Shown here: positions 51,225 to 59,760 of the stretch, in pieces
How the letters are laid out: each line of letters begins with the position of its first letter
Numbering within the stretch: position 1 is the stretch's first letter
From: Sphingomonadales bacterium
Lineage (GTDB): Bacteria; Pseudomonadota; Alphaproteobacteria; Sphingomonadales; Sphingomonadaceae
Length of the DNA: 64,000 bases
Reading direction: 5' to 3'
NCBI GenBank assembly: GCA_016707885.1
Contig: JADJGU010000002.1
Span: 1-64,000 of the forward strand
Program-made: the position numbers and the translations under genes
The notes under the pieces: model-generated
Told to the model about the DNA's origin: nothing
Databases searched by the model: none
Seen by the model: the letters and a program-made list of their open reading frames with translations, nothing else

Positions 51225-52192
51225 CAGGCCGAAGCGGGTTCGGTCAGACCGCGCGGCAGCTTGAACGTAATCGACTCTTCGGCGGTAACGACTTGTTGTT
51301 CGTTCACGGCAAAATGCTCTGAAATGCGGGCAATAAACTGTCGAACCAACACTTCCGGTGCTGAGGCGCCAGCGGTAATTCCAAGCGTTTCCACGCCGCT
51401 CAGCCAGTCAAAATCGATATCTTCGGCGCGTTGCACCAGATAGGATTTTGTTCCGCACCGTTCCGCGACTTCAACCAGCCGTAGCGAGTTGGAGCTGTTG
51501 GGTGCGCCGATAACAAGCATCAACTGACATTTGTCGGCTATCGCCTTCACCGCAGCCTGACGGTTGGACGTGGCATAGCAAATATCTTCGCCTTTGGGCG
51601 CGACTATGTTTGGAAAGCGCCGCTCTAGGGTCGCGACTATATCATGCGTATCATCGACCGACAGCGTGGTCTGCGTCAGATAGGCCAAGCAATCCGTGTC
51701 AGCAGGTGCGACTTTCTCTGCGTCTGCCACGGTTTCGATCAGAGTCATTGAGCCTTCAGGTACCTGACCGAATGTGCCAACAACTTCGGGATGGCCGCTA
51801 TGCCCAATGAATAGGATATGGCGTCCCGTTTCCACCTGGCGTTCAGCCTGACGGTGAACTTTGGACACCAGCGGGCAGGTGGCATCCAGATAGTCCAGAC
51901 CGCGATCCTGTGCATCGAGCGGAACCGATTTCGGAACGCCATGGGCTGAAAATATAACATGTGCGCCGGAAGGAACTTCGTTGAGTTCATCAACAAAAAT
52001 CGCGCCCTTCGCACGCAGGCTGTCGACAACAAATTTATTGTGTACGATTTCGTGCCGCACATAAACTGGTGCGCCATGCTGTTCGAGCGCAAGTTCGACA
52101 ATTTTGATGGCGCGATCAACGCCCGCGCAAAAGCCACGAGGGGCTGCGAGCAATATTTGAAGGGGCGGGCGGGAATCCGTTTGTTCAGTCAT
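51224..52192 (-). CDS. ispH: 4-hydroxy-3-methylbut-2-enyl diphosphate reductase
   Basis: The last enzyme of the MEP isoprenoid pathway, producing IPP and DMAPP. It is an iron-sulfur protein; the three cluster cysteines lie in RGFCAGVDRAI, LDATCPLVSKVHR and DICYATSNRQAAV. Substrate-binding VYVRHEIVHN, IFSAHGVP and GAPNSSNSLRL are also present. Start at 52192 is used; 52204 is an alternative four codons longer. The 322-residue length is normal. It leads the ispH-thrB-rnhA operon. Confidence 0.95.
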   Translation of the reverse strand: MTEQTDSRPPLQILLAAPRGFCAGVDRAIKIVELALEQHGAPVYVRHEIVHNKFVVDSLRAKGAIFVDELNEVPSGAHVIFSAHGVPKSVPLDAQDRGLDYLDATCPLVSKVHRQAERQVETGRHILFIGHSGHPEVVGTFGQVPEGSMTLIETVADAEKVAPADTDCLAYLTQTTLSVDDTHDIVATLERRFPNIVAPKGEDICYATSNRQAAVKAIADKCQLMLVIGAPNSSNSLRLVEVAERCGTKSYLVQRAEDIDFDWLSGVETLGITAGASAPEVLVRQFIARISEHFAVNEQQVVTAEESITFKLPRGLTEPASA

Positions 52193-52320
52193 GTGCAAGG
52201 TCATTTAGGTAATGTCGAAGCTAAGGCCAAGGCTTTTCCCTTGTTGCAGTTGGCAAGTCGGGCCGATAAAGACGCTGCGAATGGCAGTTCATGCCAATGC
52301 CTGATGAGGATTCAAGCCTG

Positions 52321-52965
52321 ATGAAAGTGACTGTAATATCCGTTTCCCTGTTGGCGCTGGCTCTTGCCGGTTGTGCCGGGGATGGCGAGCTGGATGTATC
52401 GTCGGGCGTTGGAATTACCGCAACACGAACTGGCTGCCCCACGGTTGCGGTTGCAGAAGGCACTGGCGACATCACCTTGTTCAATCAGGCTGGCAACCAG
52501 ACGTCAGACGCGGTCGATGTGGTGGCAACCATCACCAAGGTTCGCCCTTCGTGCAACAGCGGTGGCGAAAAAATTTACTCGGTCGCTGATTTTGAAGTTC
52601 AGGCGCGCCGCGCAGTCGCTGGGCCTGCGCGCAGTGTGACATTGCCTTATTTCTCCACTATCATCCAAGGCGGCAGCGCGGTTGTTGCTAAACGCATAGG
52701 TCAGGTGACTCTAAATTTCGCGGATGGCCAGACGCGTGCGTCTGCGCCTGCCAAGGCAGCGAGCTATATAGACGCAACATCAGCTGCATTGCCGCCTGAG
52801 ATCGTCGCGAAGCTCACCAAAAAGCGCAAAGCCGGCGACGTCGACGCCGCGCTTGACCCGCTTTCAGATCCGGAAGTGCGGGCGGCATTGCAGCGCGCCA
52901 GCTTTGAATTGCTGGTCGGCTTCCAACTGACCGAAGATCAGCTCCGATATAATGTGACCCGATAG
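52321..52965 (+). CDS. Hypothetical lipoprotein
   Basis: A 214-residue protein beginning with a lipoprotein signal (MKVTVISVSLLALALAGC, lipobox ALAGC). An in-frame ATG ten codons earlier lacks the signal context. The mature part has an immunoglobulin-like beta pattern (GDITLFNQAGNQTSDAVDVVATITKV, SVADFEVQARR, SVTLPYFSTIIQGGSAVVAKRI) and a C-terminal helical region. Family not recognised. It is divergent from ispH and about 100 bp upstream of argS. Confidence 0.75.
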   Translation: MKVTVISVSLLALALAGCAGDGELDVSSGVGITATRTGCPTVAVAEGTGDITLFNQAGNQTSDAVDVVATITKVRPSCNSGGEKIYSVADFEVQARRAVAGPARSVTLPYFSTIIQGGSAVVAKRIGQVTLNFADGQTRASAPAKAASYIDATSAALPPEIVAKLTKKRKAGDVDAALDPLSDPEVRAALQRASFELLVGFQLTEDQLRYNVTR

Positions 52966-53068
52966 ACGGGTGCCCATCCGGGGCGCCTGGCCCTCTTTTT
53001 CTTTTCCGTGGCATGGACTAGGGGGCAGCACATAGTGCCGCATCAGATCCATTCCGGGAAATTACAAA

Positions 53069-54796
53069 GTGACCCTATTCGTTCAATTCGCCGCCGCCAT
53101 CGACGGAGCGCTCTCCGCGCTTGAGCAAAATGGCGCATTGCCATTCGGCCTTGACCGCAGCAACGTGACCGTTGAGCCGCCGCGTGACCCGTCGCATGGT
53201 GATCTGGCGACCAATGCGGCCATGGTTTTGGCCAAACCGGCCGGAACCAATCCGCGCGCTTTGGCTGAAGCGCTATCGACCGAATTGGCACAAGTGGAAG
53301 GAGTGTCAGCCGTAGAGGTCGCAGGGCCCGGTTTCCTGAATCTGCGGCTCGATCCATCAATGTGGCTTGATGAACTACGCGCAATTGCGACGAGCGGTGA
53401 CGATTATGGCCGTTCTTCAAGCGGCGCAGGCAAGATCGTCAATGTCGAATATGTCTCCGCCAACCCGACCGGACCGATGCACATGGGGCATTGCCGGGGC
53501 GCGGTCGTCGGTGACGCGCTTGCCAGTTTACTGGAGTTTGCCGGTCACAAAGTCATACGAGAATATTATGTGAATGATGCCGGCGGCCAGGTCGATGTCC
53601 TCGCCCGTTCGGTGCATCTGCGCTACCGGGAGGCTTTGGGTGAAGCCGTCGGTGATGTCCCGGAGGGCCTGTATCCGGGCGACTATCTCGTTCCGGTGGG
53701 GGAGAAGCTTGCAGCCGAACATGGCGATGCCTTTATCGGCAAGGACGAAAGCGCCTGGTTGGCGCTTTTCCGCGAGACCGCGGTTGCCATGATGATGGAC
53801 ATGATCCGGTCAGACCTCGCGCTACTCGGTATTCACCACGATGTGTTCGCGTCCGAAGCCGCTGTGCAGCGCGACAAGAAGCCCGAAGCTGCCGAGGCAT
53901 TCCTGCGCGAAAAGGGACTGGTCTATGACGGCCAGCTAGAACCGCCCAAGGGTGAGCCCGATCCCGATTGGGAACCTGTAACCCTGCCGCTGTTCAAATC
54001 GACGCAATTTGGAGACGATCAGGATCGCCCGATCAAGAAATCGGATGGCAGCTGGACCTATTTTGGTGCGGATATGGCCTATCACTTTCAGAAGGCCCAG
54101 AAGGCCGACATGCTGATCGACATTTGGGGTGCCGACCATGCCGGAACCGTCAAGCGCATCAAGGCCGCCGTCGCTGCCTTGACCGAAGGCACTAAGCCTT
54201 TTGATGTCAAGTTGGTCCAGATGGTCCGCTTGCTGCGCGGTGGCGAACCCATCAAAATGTCGAAGCGTGCGGGCAATTTCGTGACACTGGCAGATGTCGT
54301 GCGTGAAGTGGGGAAGGATGTCGTGCGTTTCACCATGCTGACCCGCAAGGCCGACGCGCAGATGGATTTTGACTTTGCCAAGGTGGTCGAGGCTTCAAAA
54401 GACAATCCGGTTTTCTATGTGCAATATGCGCATGCCCGGATTTGCTCGACGCTGCGCAAGGCAGAGGCCGAAGAGGAGTTTGCTCCCACGATTGATCACA
54501 TCACTCTTCTAGGTGCAGAAGAAATCGCCCTCATACGAGATGCTGCAAATTTCCCTCGCATCGTCGATGCGGCAGCAAAGGCAGGAGAGCCGCATCGCAT
54601 TGCCTTCTTCCTCGGTGACCTTGCGGCAGCCTTCCATGCCTATTGGAACTTGGGTAATGACCAACCTGACAAGCGCTTCATATTGGCACAATCGCCCGAA
54701 CTCAGCGCGGCGAGGCTTTTCTTGGCTGCCAATATCGGGCAGGTTATTCGTAACGGGCTGCGTCTGATGGGGGTCGAAGCTGCCACTCAGATGTAA
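53069..54796 (+). CDS. argS: Arginine-tRNA ligase
   Basis: A 575-residue class I aminoacyl-tRNA synthetase starting with GTG at 53069. The N-terminal Add-1 domain (about residues 1-100) has ERDPSHGD-like EPPRDPSHGDLATNAAMVLAKP. The HIGH equivalent is EYVSANPTGPMHMGHCRGAVVGD, and the KMSK-type loop is GGEPIKMSKRAGNFVTLADV. The C-terminal DALR anticodon domain ends with the conserved GLRLMGVEAATQM. An SPOR-domain gene follows 16 bp later in the same unit. Confidence 0.96.
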   Translation: MTLFVQFAAAIDGALSALEQNGALPFGLDRSNVTVEPPRDPSHGDLATNAAMVLAKPAGTNPRALAEALSTELAQVEGVSAVEVAGPGFLNLRLDPSMWLDELRAIATSGDDYGRSSSGAGKIVNVEYVSANPTGPMHMGHCRGAVVGDALASLLEFAGHKVIREYYVNDAGGQVDVLARSVHLRYREALGEAVGDVPEGLYPGDYLVPVGEKLAAEHGDAFIGKDESAWLALFRETAVAMMMDMIRSDLALLGIHHDVFASEAAVQRDKKPEAAEAFLREKGLVYDGQLEPPKGEPDPDWEPVTLPLFKSTQFGDDQDRPIKKSDGSWTYFGADMAYHFQKAQKADMLIDIWGADHAGTVKRIKAAVAALTEGTKPFDVKLVQMVRLLRGGEPIKMSKRAGNFVTLADVVREVGKDVVRFTMLTRKADAQMDFDFAKVVEASKDNPVFYVQYAHARICSTLRKAEAEEEFAPTIDHITLLGAEEIALIRDAANFPRIVDAAAKAGEPHRIAFFLGDLAAAFHAYWNLGNDQPDKRFILAQSPELSAARLFLAANIGQVIRNGLRLMGVEAATQM

Positions 54797-54812
54797 GCCG
54801 GACCAGGAAGGA

Positions 54813-55475
54813 ATGAGAATGACCGACGACAATCGTGATGAGGATCTTGGCCTGGACGATCCGGATCGTCTGCCTTGGCTCGAAACCGCCGACGGTTATG
54901 AATATGAAGAAAATGCTTCCCCGCTCAAGGTAGCGGGATTGGTTCTTGCCGGCCTTGCCCTTTTGGCTGCGATTGTGGGCGGTATTTACTGGCTGCAGCG
55001 GAACCAGTCGGACGGCGCGTCGGGCAATGGCGAACTGATCGCGGCGCAGGAGGGCGACTATAAGGTCGCGCCTGCGGATCGTGAGGGCAAAACCTTTGAA
55101 GGCGAAGGCGATTCCGCTTTCGCCGCGAGTGAAGGCAAAAAGGTCGGCGCGACAATTGATCCCGCCAAAGCCAAAGCCGTTGAGGCTGCACCTGCTGCTG
55201 GTGCAGCACCGGCCAAAACCGGGCCCGCCCCTGCGGGTGCGGGTTTCGTCCAGCTGGGTGCATTCAGTGACTCAGCAGCGGCCGATCAGGCTTGGGCGGC
55301 GATGGGCAAGCGCTTTGGCTTCCTTTCCGGCCTCAATCGCCGCATTGCAGAGGGCGCTGCTGAAGGCGGACGCAAGGTTTATCGACTACAGGCAGTCACC
55401 GCCAATCCAGCGGCAGCGCAGCAATTATGTGCCAAGCTCAAGGCAGCGGGCGAGAATTGCATGGTGGTCAAATAA
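54813..55475 (+). CDS. SPOR domain membrane protein
   Basis: A 220-residue bitopic protein: an acidic cytoplasmic start, one membrane helix (VAGLVLAGLALLAAIVGGIYWL, about residues 40-61), an Ala/Pro-rich linker, and a C-terminal SPOR domain (about residues 143-220; GFVQLGAFSDSAAADQAW, GRKVYRLQAVTANPAAAQQLCAKLKAAGENCMVV). SPOR domains bind denuded septal peptidoglycan, so a role at the division site is likely. The gene stands between argS and nagZ, a conserved arrangement in alphaproteobacteria. Confidence 0.9.
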   Translation: MRMTDDNRDEDLGLDDPDRLPWLETADGYEYEENASPLKVAGLVLAGLALLAAIVGGIYWLQRNQSDGASGNGELIAAQEGDYKVAPADREGKTFEGEGDSAFAASEGKKVGATIDPAKAKAVEAAPAAGAAPAKTGPAPAGAGFVQLGAFSDSAAADQAWAAMGKRFGFLSGLNRRIAEGAAEGGRKVYRLQAVTANPAAAQQLCAKLKAAGENCMVVK

Positions 55476-55522
55476 TCGCCGAAAGGCGGATCTGCCTTCA
55501 TTGGGGGATGAAGGCATTTTCG

Positions 55523-55559
55523 GCCGTGGAGCGGGGCATCGCTCCACGGCCCATTTTTT
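55523..55559 (+). terminator. Terminator after the argS-SPOR unit
   Basis: A perfect 10-bp stem, GCCGTGGAGC (55523-55532) with GCTCCACGGC (55541-55550), an 8-nt loop and a T6 run (55554-55559). It separates the SPOR gene from nagZ, which therefore needs its own promoter in the following 100 bp or read-through. Confidence 0.85.
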
Positions 55560-55662
55560 GCGGTTTTGCACAAGATTCGCGGACAATTGCAGGAGCCGAG
55601 CTTGTCAGTAAAGCCAAGCTGACCTAGCCTGCGTAGTAGCATTAGTGGAGTTCGGTCCAATT

Positions 55663-56727
55663 ATGAAACCAGTCATATTCGGGCTGTCCGGCGAAGAAGT
55701 GACGAGCGATGAACGTGCCCTGTTCGCTGAAGTTAATCCAGTCGGATACACATTTTTCAGACGCAATATCCGTGATCGGGAGCAGTTGCGCGCGCTGACC
55801 GACTCTCTACGTTCGCTGCACGGACGCGACGATGTACGGATTTTTATCGATCAGGAAGGTGGTCGGGTGATGCGGATGCACCCGCCGGTTTGGCCAGACT
55901 TCCCGTCTGGTTCGGCCTTCGATGCTTTGTATGACATTTCCGCCATGACAGCTATTGAAGCTGCGCGGGTCAATGCCGAAGCCTTGGGATTGGTGCTGAA
56001 CGAGGTCGGGATTACCGTCAATTACTTGCCTGTCCTTGATGTGCGCGTGCCCGATACGACACCAGCGATTGGCGATCGGGCGATGGGGTCGGATTCTATG
56101 CGCGTTGCGGCACTGGGTAGGGCTGTTCTTGATGGGCTGAAGAAGGGCGGCGTGGCAGGTGTTATCAAGCATATGCCGGGGCATGGCCGCGCCGTTGTCG
56201 ATAGCCATTTTGATCTTCCCCATGTTCATGCCACACGCGAAGAACTCGAACAGGATATCGCGCCCTTTCGCGCGCTTAATACCGCGACAATGGGGATGAC
56301 GGCGCATCTGGTTTATGACGCTTGGGATAGCGAGCGATGCGCCACCATGTCGCCAACGGTGATCGAGGACATCATCCGAGGCGAGATCGGCTTTAACGGC
56401 CTGCTGATGAGCGACGATCTGGAAATGAAGGCACTGAAAGGTGATGTGCCAACCCATGCGGTGGATTGTATCGCGGCGGGCTGCGATGTGGCGCTGAACT
56501 GTTGGGGCAGGTTTGACGAAATGGTCGCTATCGCAAACAGGCTGCCGGATATCTCCGAAAACGCTCTGTGCAGAGTGGAGACAGCTAAGGCGGCGCTTCC
56601 CTCGGTGAAGTTCGATCAACAGCGGCTCGACCACGTGCTTGCGAAGCGCGACGAACTGCTCGGGCTGGCTGCGCATCTCACGGATTCAAAGGCCACTCAT
56701 GCGGAGACAGGTGCTTCATGGGCCTAG
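55663..56727 (+). CDS. nagZ: Beta-N-acetylhexosaminidase
   Basis: A 354-residue GH3 enzyme that removes N-acetylglucosamine from anhydromuropeptides in cytoplasmic peptidoglycan recycling. Motifs are FIDQEGGRVMRM, GVAGVIKHMPGHGRAVVDSHFDLPHV with the catalytic His/Asp loop, and the nucleophile region GFNGLLMSDDLEMKAL. The start at 55663 is used; a GTG at 55645 adds six residues. It overlaps scpA by 10 bp. Confidence 0.93.
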   Translation: MKPVIFGLSGEEVTSDERALFAEVNPVGYTFFRRNIRDREQLRALTDSLRSLHGRDDVRIFIDQEGGRVMRMHPPVWPDFPSGSAFDALYDISAMTAIEAARVNAEALGLVLNEVGITVNYLPVLDVRVPDTTPAIGDRAMGSDSMRVAALGRAVLDGLKKGGVAGVIKHMPGHGRAVVDSHFDLPHVHATREELEQDIAPFRALNTATMGMTAHLVYDAWDSERCATMSPTVIEDIIRGEIGFNGLLMSDDLEMKALKGDVPTHAVDCIAAGCDVALNCWGRFDEMVAIANRLPDISENALCRVETAKAALPSVKFDQQRLDHVLAKRDELLGLAAHLTDSKATHAETGASWA

Positions 56728-57515
56728 ACCACGACCTTGATTTCGACGAAGTCGATACCCCGCCGCTTGAGGTCGCCGACGACAGTGAACGGCTGACCAT
56801 CGATATTGATGGCTGGGAAGGCCCGCTCGATCTTCTGCTGACGCTGGCGCGAACACAAAAGGTCGATTTGCGGCAGATTTCGATCCTCCAGCTTGTTGAG
56901 CAATATCTGAGCTTTATCGAGAATGCTCGTGCCTTAAAGTTGGAACTGGCGGCCGATTATCTGGTGATGGCGGCGTGGTTGGCTTATCTCAAAAGCGCGC
57001 TGCTGCTTCCCAAGGATCCGACCATCGACCCGTCGCCGGAAGAACTGGCGCTGCGTCTGCAACTGCGGCTCGAACGGCTGAACGCGATGCGCGAGAGCGG
57101 GGCGCGTCTGATGGCGCGCGACCGTATCGGGCGTGATATCTTCCTGCGCGGCTTGCCCGAAGGATTGCGGGTCGTGCGCACGACCGCATGGGACGTAAAT
57201 TATTTCGAGCTGATCTCTGCTTATGGTCAGATACAGGCGCGCAACGCACCGGTGATGCATGTGGTCAAACGCCGCGCAGTTATGACATTGGAAGAGGCGC
57301 TGGAGCGGGTATCGGCAATGCTGGGCCAAATACTCAACTGGACGCAATTGGAGGCGTTCTTGCCCATCGGTGCCGAACCCGCACTACGTCGGTCGGCTTT
57401 GGCTTCCAGCTTTCTGGCGATGCTCGAACTGGCCAAGCAGGGCAGGGTAGAGTTGCAGCAGGAAACCAGTTTTGCACCTTTGATGGTGAAGGCGCGTCAA
57501 GGGGCAGGAGCATGA
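56718..57515 (+). CDS. scpA: Segregation and condensation protein A
   Basis: The 265-residue kleisin of the SMC-ScpAB condensin. It has the N-terminal SMC-binding motif ERLTIDIDGWEGPLDLLLTLARTQKVDLRQISILQLVEQYL and ALKLELAADYLVMAAWLAYLKSALLLP, a variable middle, and a winged C-terminal end. The ATG at 56718 overlaps nagZ by 10 bp; its stop overlaps scpB by four bases. Confidence 0.95.
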   Translation: MGLDHDLDFDEVDTPPLEVADDSERLTIDIDGWEGPLDLLLTLARTQKVDLRQISILQLVEQYLSFIENARALKLELAADYLVMAAWLAYLKSALLLPKDPTIDPSPEELALRLQLRLERLNAMRESGARLMARDRIGRDIFLRGLPEGLRVVRTTAWDVNYFELISAYGQIQARNAPVMHVVKRRAVMTLEEALERVSAMLGQILNWTQLEAFLPIGAEPALRRSALASSFLAMLELAKQGRVELQQETSFAPLMVKARQGAGA

Positions 57516-58144
57516 TGATCGAACATGATCCATCTGTGCGGGCAGTGGAGGCGACTTTGTTTGCTTCAGACTCCCCTATGACCATGGAACAGATTCGCGC
57601 CTATGTGGGTGAGGATGTCGACGTTGCTGATGCGCTATCGAAATTGGAACAGCAGTATCAGGGGCGCGGAATCGAATTGGTGAAACGCGGCAAGACCTGG
57701 CATTTCCAGACCGCCGCCGATCTCGCGCATTTGTTGCGCCGTGAGCGTGAAGAAAGCCGCAAACTGAGTCGGGCAGCCGTCGAAACGCTGGCAATCATCG
57801 CCTATCATGAACCCGTCAGCCGCGCCGAGATTGAGGCTATTCGAGGTGTACAGATTTCCAAAGGCACATTGGATGTTTTGATGGAGGCAGGCTGGGTGCG
57901 CCCCGCTGGACGTCGTGAAGTGCCAGGGCGGCCGCTCGTCTACGCGACGACTGTCGAGTTTTTGACGCATTTCGGTCTGGCAACGCGGCGCGATTTGCCG
58001 GGGATTGCCGACCTGAAAGCGGCGGGTTTGCTCGATCCGGTCGATCTTGCATTGGAAGGCTTGCAAGGACTTTCGGCGGTTGAAAGTGGTGATTTACCCG
58101 AAGGCGGCGACGTCGAACTGGAAATTGGTGACGAAAGCGCCTAA
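57512..58144 (+). CDS. scpB: Segregation and condensation protein B
   Basis: A 210-residue ScpB with two winged-helix domains. Typical segments are VRAVEATLFASDSPMTMEQIRAYV, KLSRAAVETLAIIAYHEPVSRAEIEAIRGVQISKGTLDVLMEAGWV, and RPLVYATTVEFLTHFGL. It binds ScpA within the condensin complex. The ATG at 57512 overlaps the scpA stop (a second ATG follows at once); the frame is open far upstream inside scpA but that part is not used. Confidence 0.94.
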   Translation: MMIEHDPSVRAVEATLFASDSPMTMEQIRAYVGEDVDVADALSKLEQQYQGRGIELVKRGKTWHFQTAADLAHLLRREREESRKLSRAAVETLAIIAYHEPVSRAEIEAIRGVQISKGTLDVLMEAGWVRPAGRREVPGRPLVYATTVEFLTHFGLATRRDLPGIADLKAAGLLDPVDLALEGLQGLSAVESGDLPEGGDVELEIGDESA

Positions 58145-58213
58145 ATCAGATTGGTAACATAGCTGCCGACTGGGCAGCCAGCCGGGGCTGTTCCCCGCGT
58201 GAGGAGTTTGGTC

Positions 58214-58435
58214 ATGGGTAGTTTCAGCATCTGGCATTGGCTCGTCGTTGGCATCATCATTCTGCTGCTGTTCGGCAAAGGGCGCTTTTCGGACATGATG
58301 GGTGACGTTGCCAAGGGCATCAAAAGCTTCAAAAAGGGCATGGCTGAGGATGATGACGCTAAGCCTGCACCGCGGATTGACGCTGCGCCGGGGACGGTTG
58401 TCGATGCTGAAAAGCAGGCTGACAAGACCAGCTAG
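58214..58435 (+). CDS. tatA: Sec-independent translocase protein TatA
   Basis: A 73-residue TatA: an N-terminal membrane helix (MGSFSIWHWLVVGIIILLLFG), the hinge FGKGRFSDMMGDVAKGIKSFKKGM amphipathic helix, and an acidic disordered tail. The start at 58214 begins the classical MGSFSIWHW N-terminus; a codon 15 bases upstream is unlikely. TatA multimers form the pore for folded proteins. It opens the tatABC cluster. Confidence 0.95.
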   Translation: MGSFSIWHWLVVGIIILLLFGKGRFSDMMGDVAKGIKSFKKGMAEDDDAKPAPRIDAAPGTVVDAEKQADKTS

Positions 58436-58460
58436 TCTTTCAGTTTTAGGCTGAACCCGC

Positions 58461-58784
58461 ATGTTTGATATCGCATCAGGCGAATTGCTTTTGGTCGCTC
58501 TGGTCGCCCTGCTGGTGATCGGGCCAAAAGATCTGCCGCGCGTGCTGCGCTATGTCGGCCAATGGGTTGGAAAAGCGCGGCGGATGGCATCGCATTTCCG
58601 CAGCGGTATCGATGAAATGGTTCGCCAATCGGAACTCGAAGAACTGGAAAAAAAGTGGGCCGAGGACAATGCTCGCATCATGCGCGAGCATCCTCCGGTG
58701 CGGGAGTATGACTCTCTTCCTCCGCCGGAGAATGAAGCCAAACCAGCCGAAGCCGACGCGCCCAAAACAGAGCCGCTGCCATGA
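58461..58784 (+). CDS. tatB: Sec-independent translocase protein TatB
   Basis: A 107-residue TatB with a membrane helix (MFDIASGELLLVALVALLVIGPKDLPRVLRYVGQWVG) including the diagnostic GPKDLP motif, followed by an amphipathic helix and a Pro/Glu-rich tail. With TatC it forms the twin-arginine signal receptor. Its stop overlaps the tatC start (ATGATGG). Confidence 0.95.
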   Translation: MFDIASGELLLVALVALLVIGPKDLPRVLRYVGQWVGKARRMASHFRSGIDEMVRQSELEELEKKWAEDNARIMREHPPVREYDSLPPPENEAKPAEADAPKTEPLP

Positions 58785-59557
58785 TGGATATTGACGAGAG
58801 CAAGATGCCGCTGCTCGATCATCTGGTCGAGCTACGTAACCGCTTGCTCTGGTGCGTTCTCGCGCTCGCGATTTCGTTCGGGGTCTGCTTTTACTTTGCC
58901 GAACCAATATACGGTTGGTTAGTGCAGCCGCTCAAAAATGTCGGGCAGGACAAGCTGGTCTATATCGATATTTTTGAAGCCTTTTTCGTGCAGGTAAAGG
59001 TTGGCCTGTTCGCGGCGATGATGGTCAGCTTTCCGGTGCTGGCGACGCAGATCTGGCGCTTCGTCGCACCCGGGCTGTATAAAAACGAGAAGAAGGCATT
59101 CTTGCCGTTTCTGATGATGACGCCGATCTTGTTCGGCCTCGGTGCGAGTTTAGCCTATTTCGGAGCTATGCCAGTCGCGCTCAAATTCCTTCTCGGATTT
59201 GAGGGCGAGGTCGGCGGCATCACGCAAGAAGCGCTGCCCGGAGTGGGCAATTATTTGAGCTTTGCGACAACCTTCATTTTCGGTTTCGGCGTCGCTTTCC
59301 AGTTGCCGGTCTTGTTGATGCTGCTCGAAAGGGCGGGCATTGTAACGCGCGACCAGCTCAAGGCGGGTCGGCGTTATGCGATTGTCGGCGCGTTTGCCGT
59401 TGCAGCCGTACTGACACCGCCCGACGTCGTCTCGCAGTTGCTCTTGGCGGTGCCGCTTTGCCTGCTCTACGAGCTGGCGCTGGTTGCTATCTGGTTCACC
59501 CAGCGCCGCCGGGAAAAATCGGAAGCCGATGTCGAGCCGGAAACGGAGGCGGTTTAG
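58781..59557 (+). CDS. tatC: Sec-independent translocase protein TatC
   Basis: A 258-residue inner-membrane protein with six helices. The N-terminal MPLLDHLVELRNRLLWCVLAL motif, the periplasmic YIDIFEAFFVQVKVGLFAAMMVSFPVLATQIWRFVAPGLYKNEK region, and FGFGVAFQLPVLLMLLERAGIV are typical. TatC recognises the twin-arginine signal with TatB. The ATG at 58781 overlaps tatB by four bases. Confidence 0.96.
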   Translation: MMDIDESKMPLLDHLVELRNRLLWCVLALAISFGVCFYFAEPIYGWLVQPLKNVGQDKLVYIDIFEAFFVQVKVGLFAAMMVSFPVLATQIWRFVAPGLYKNEKKAFLPFLMMTPILFGLGASLAYFGAMPVALKFLLGFEGEVGGITQEALPGVGNYLSFATTFIFGFGVAFQLPVLLMLLERAGIVTRDQLKAGRRYAIVGAFAVAAVLTPPDVVSQLLLAVPLCLLYELALVAIWFTQRRREKSEADVEPETEAV

Positions 59558-59563
59558 AGCCGC

Positions 59564-59686
59564 TTAGATTGCACGGTCGCCAGCTTCGCCCACCGACTCT
59601 ATGTCCTCGCCGAGGCCCTTTACGGTGTTGCAGGCAGACAAAAGCAAGGTTGCTGCAATCAACGATGTTGCGATCAGTTTGCGCAT
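59564..59686 (-). CDS. Entericidin-like small lipoprotein
   Basis: A 40-residue peptide from ATG at 59686 to TAA at 59564-59566. The signal MRKLIATSLIAATLLLSAC gives a lipobox LSAC at Cys19, and the mature part NTVKGLGEDIESVGEA is typical of the EcnA/EcnB family. The gene lies seven bases after the convergent tatC stop. Entericidins in E. coli form an antidote/toxin lipopeptide pair; only one copy is visible here. Confidence 0.8.
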   Translation of the reverse strand: MRKLIATSLIAATLLLSACNTVKGLGEDIESVGEAGDRAI

Positions 59687-59706
59687 AAATTTTTCCTCAA
59701 AAGTGG

Positions 59707-59740
59707 CGTTCAGCCGACTTTGTGAAGTCTAAGCTGAACG
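59707..59740. terminator. Nested hairpin between the znuD-like gene and the entericidin gene
   Basis: CGTTCAGC (59707-59714) pairs with GCTGAACG (59733-59740), and inside it GACTT pairs with AAGTC around a TGTG loop. It is 21 bp beyond the receptor stop and 21 bp before the entericidin start, so it may end the receptor transcript. No T run follows it. Confidence 0.45.
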
Positions 59741-59760
59741 TGCGATGAGTCAAACCGTGA

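Noticed and set aside
57188..57511. Upstream extension of scpB inside scpA
   Set aside because: The scpA frame is well supported over this stretch and the scpB family starts near 57512.
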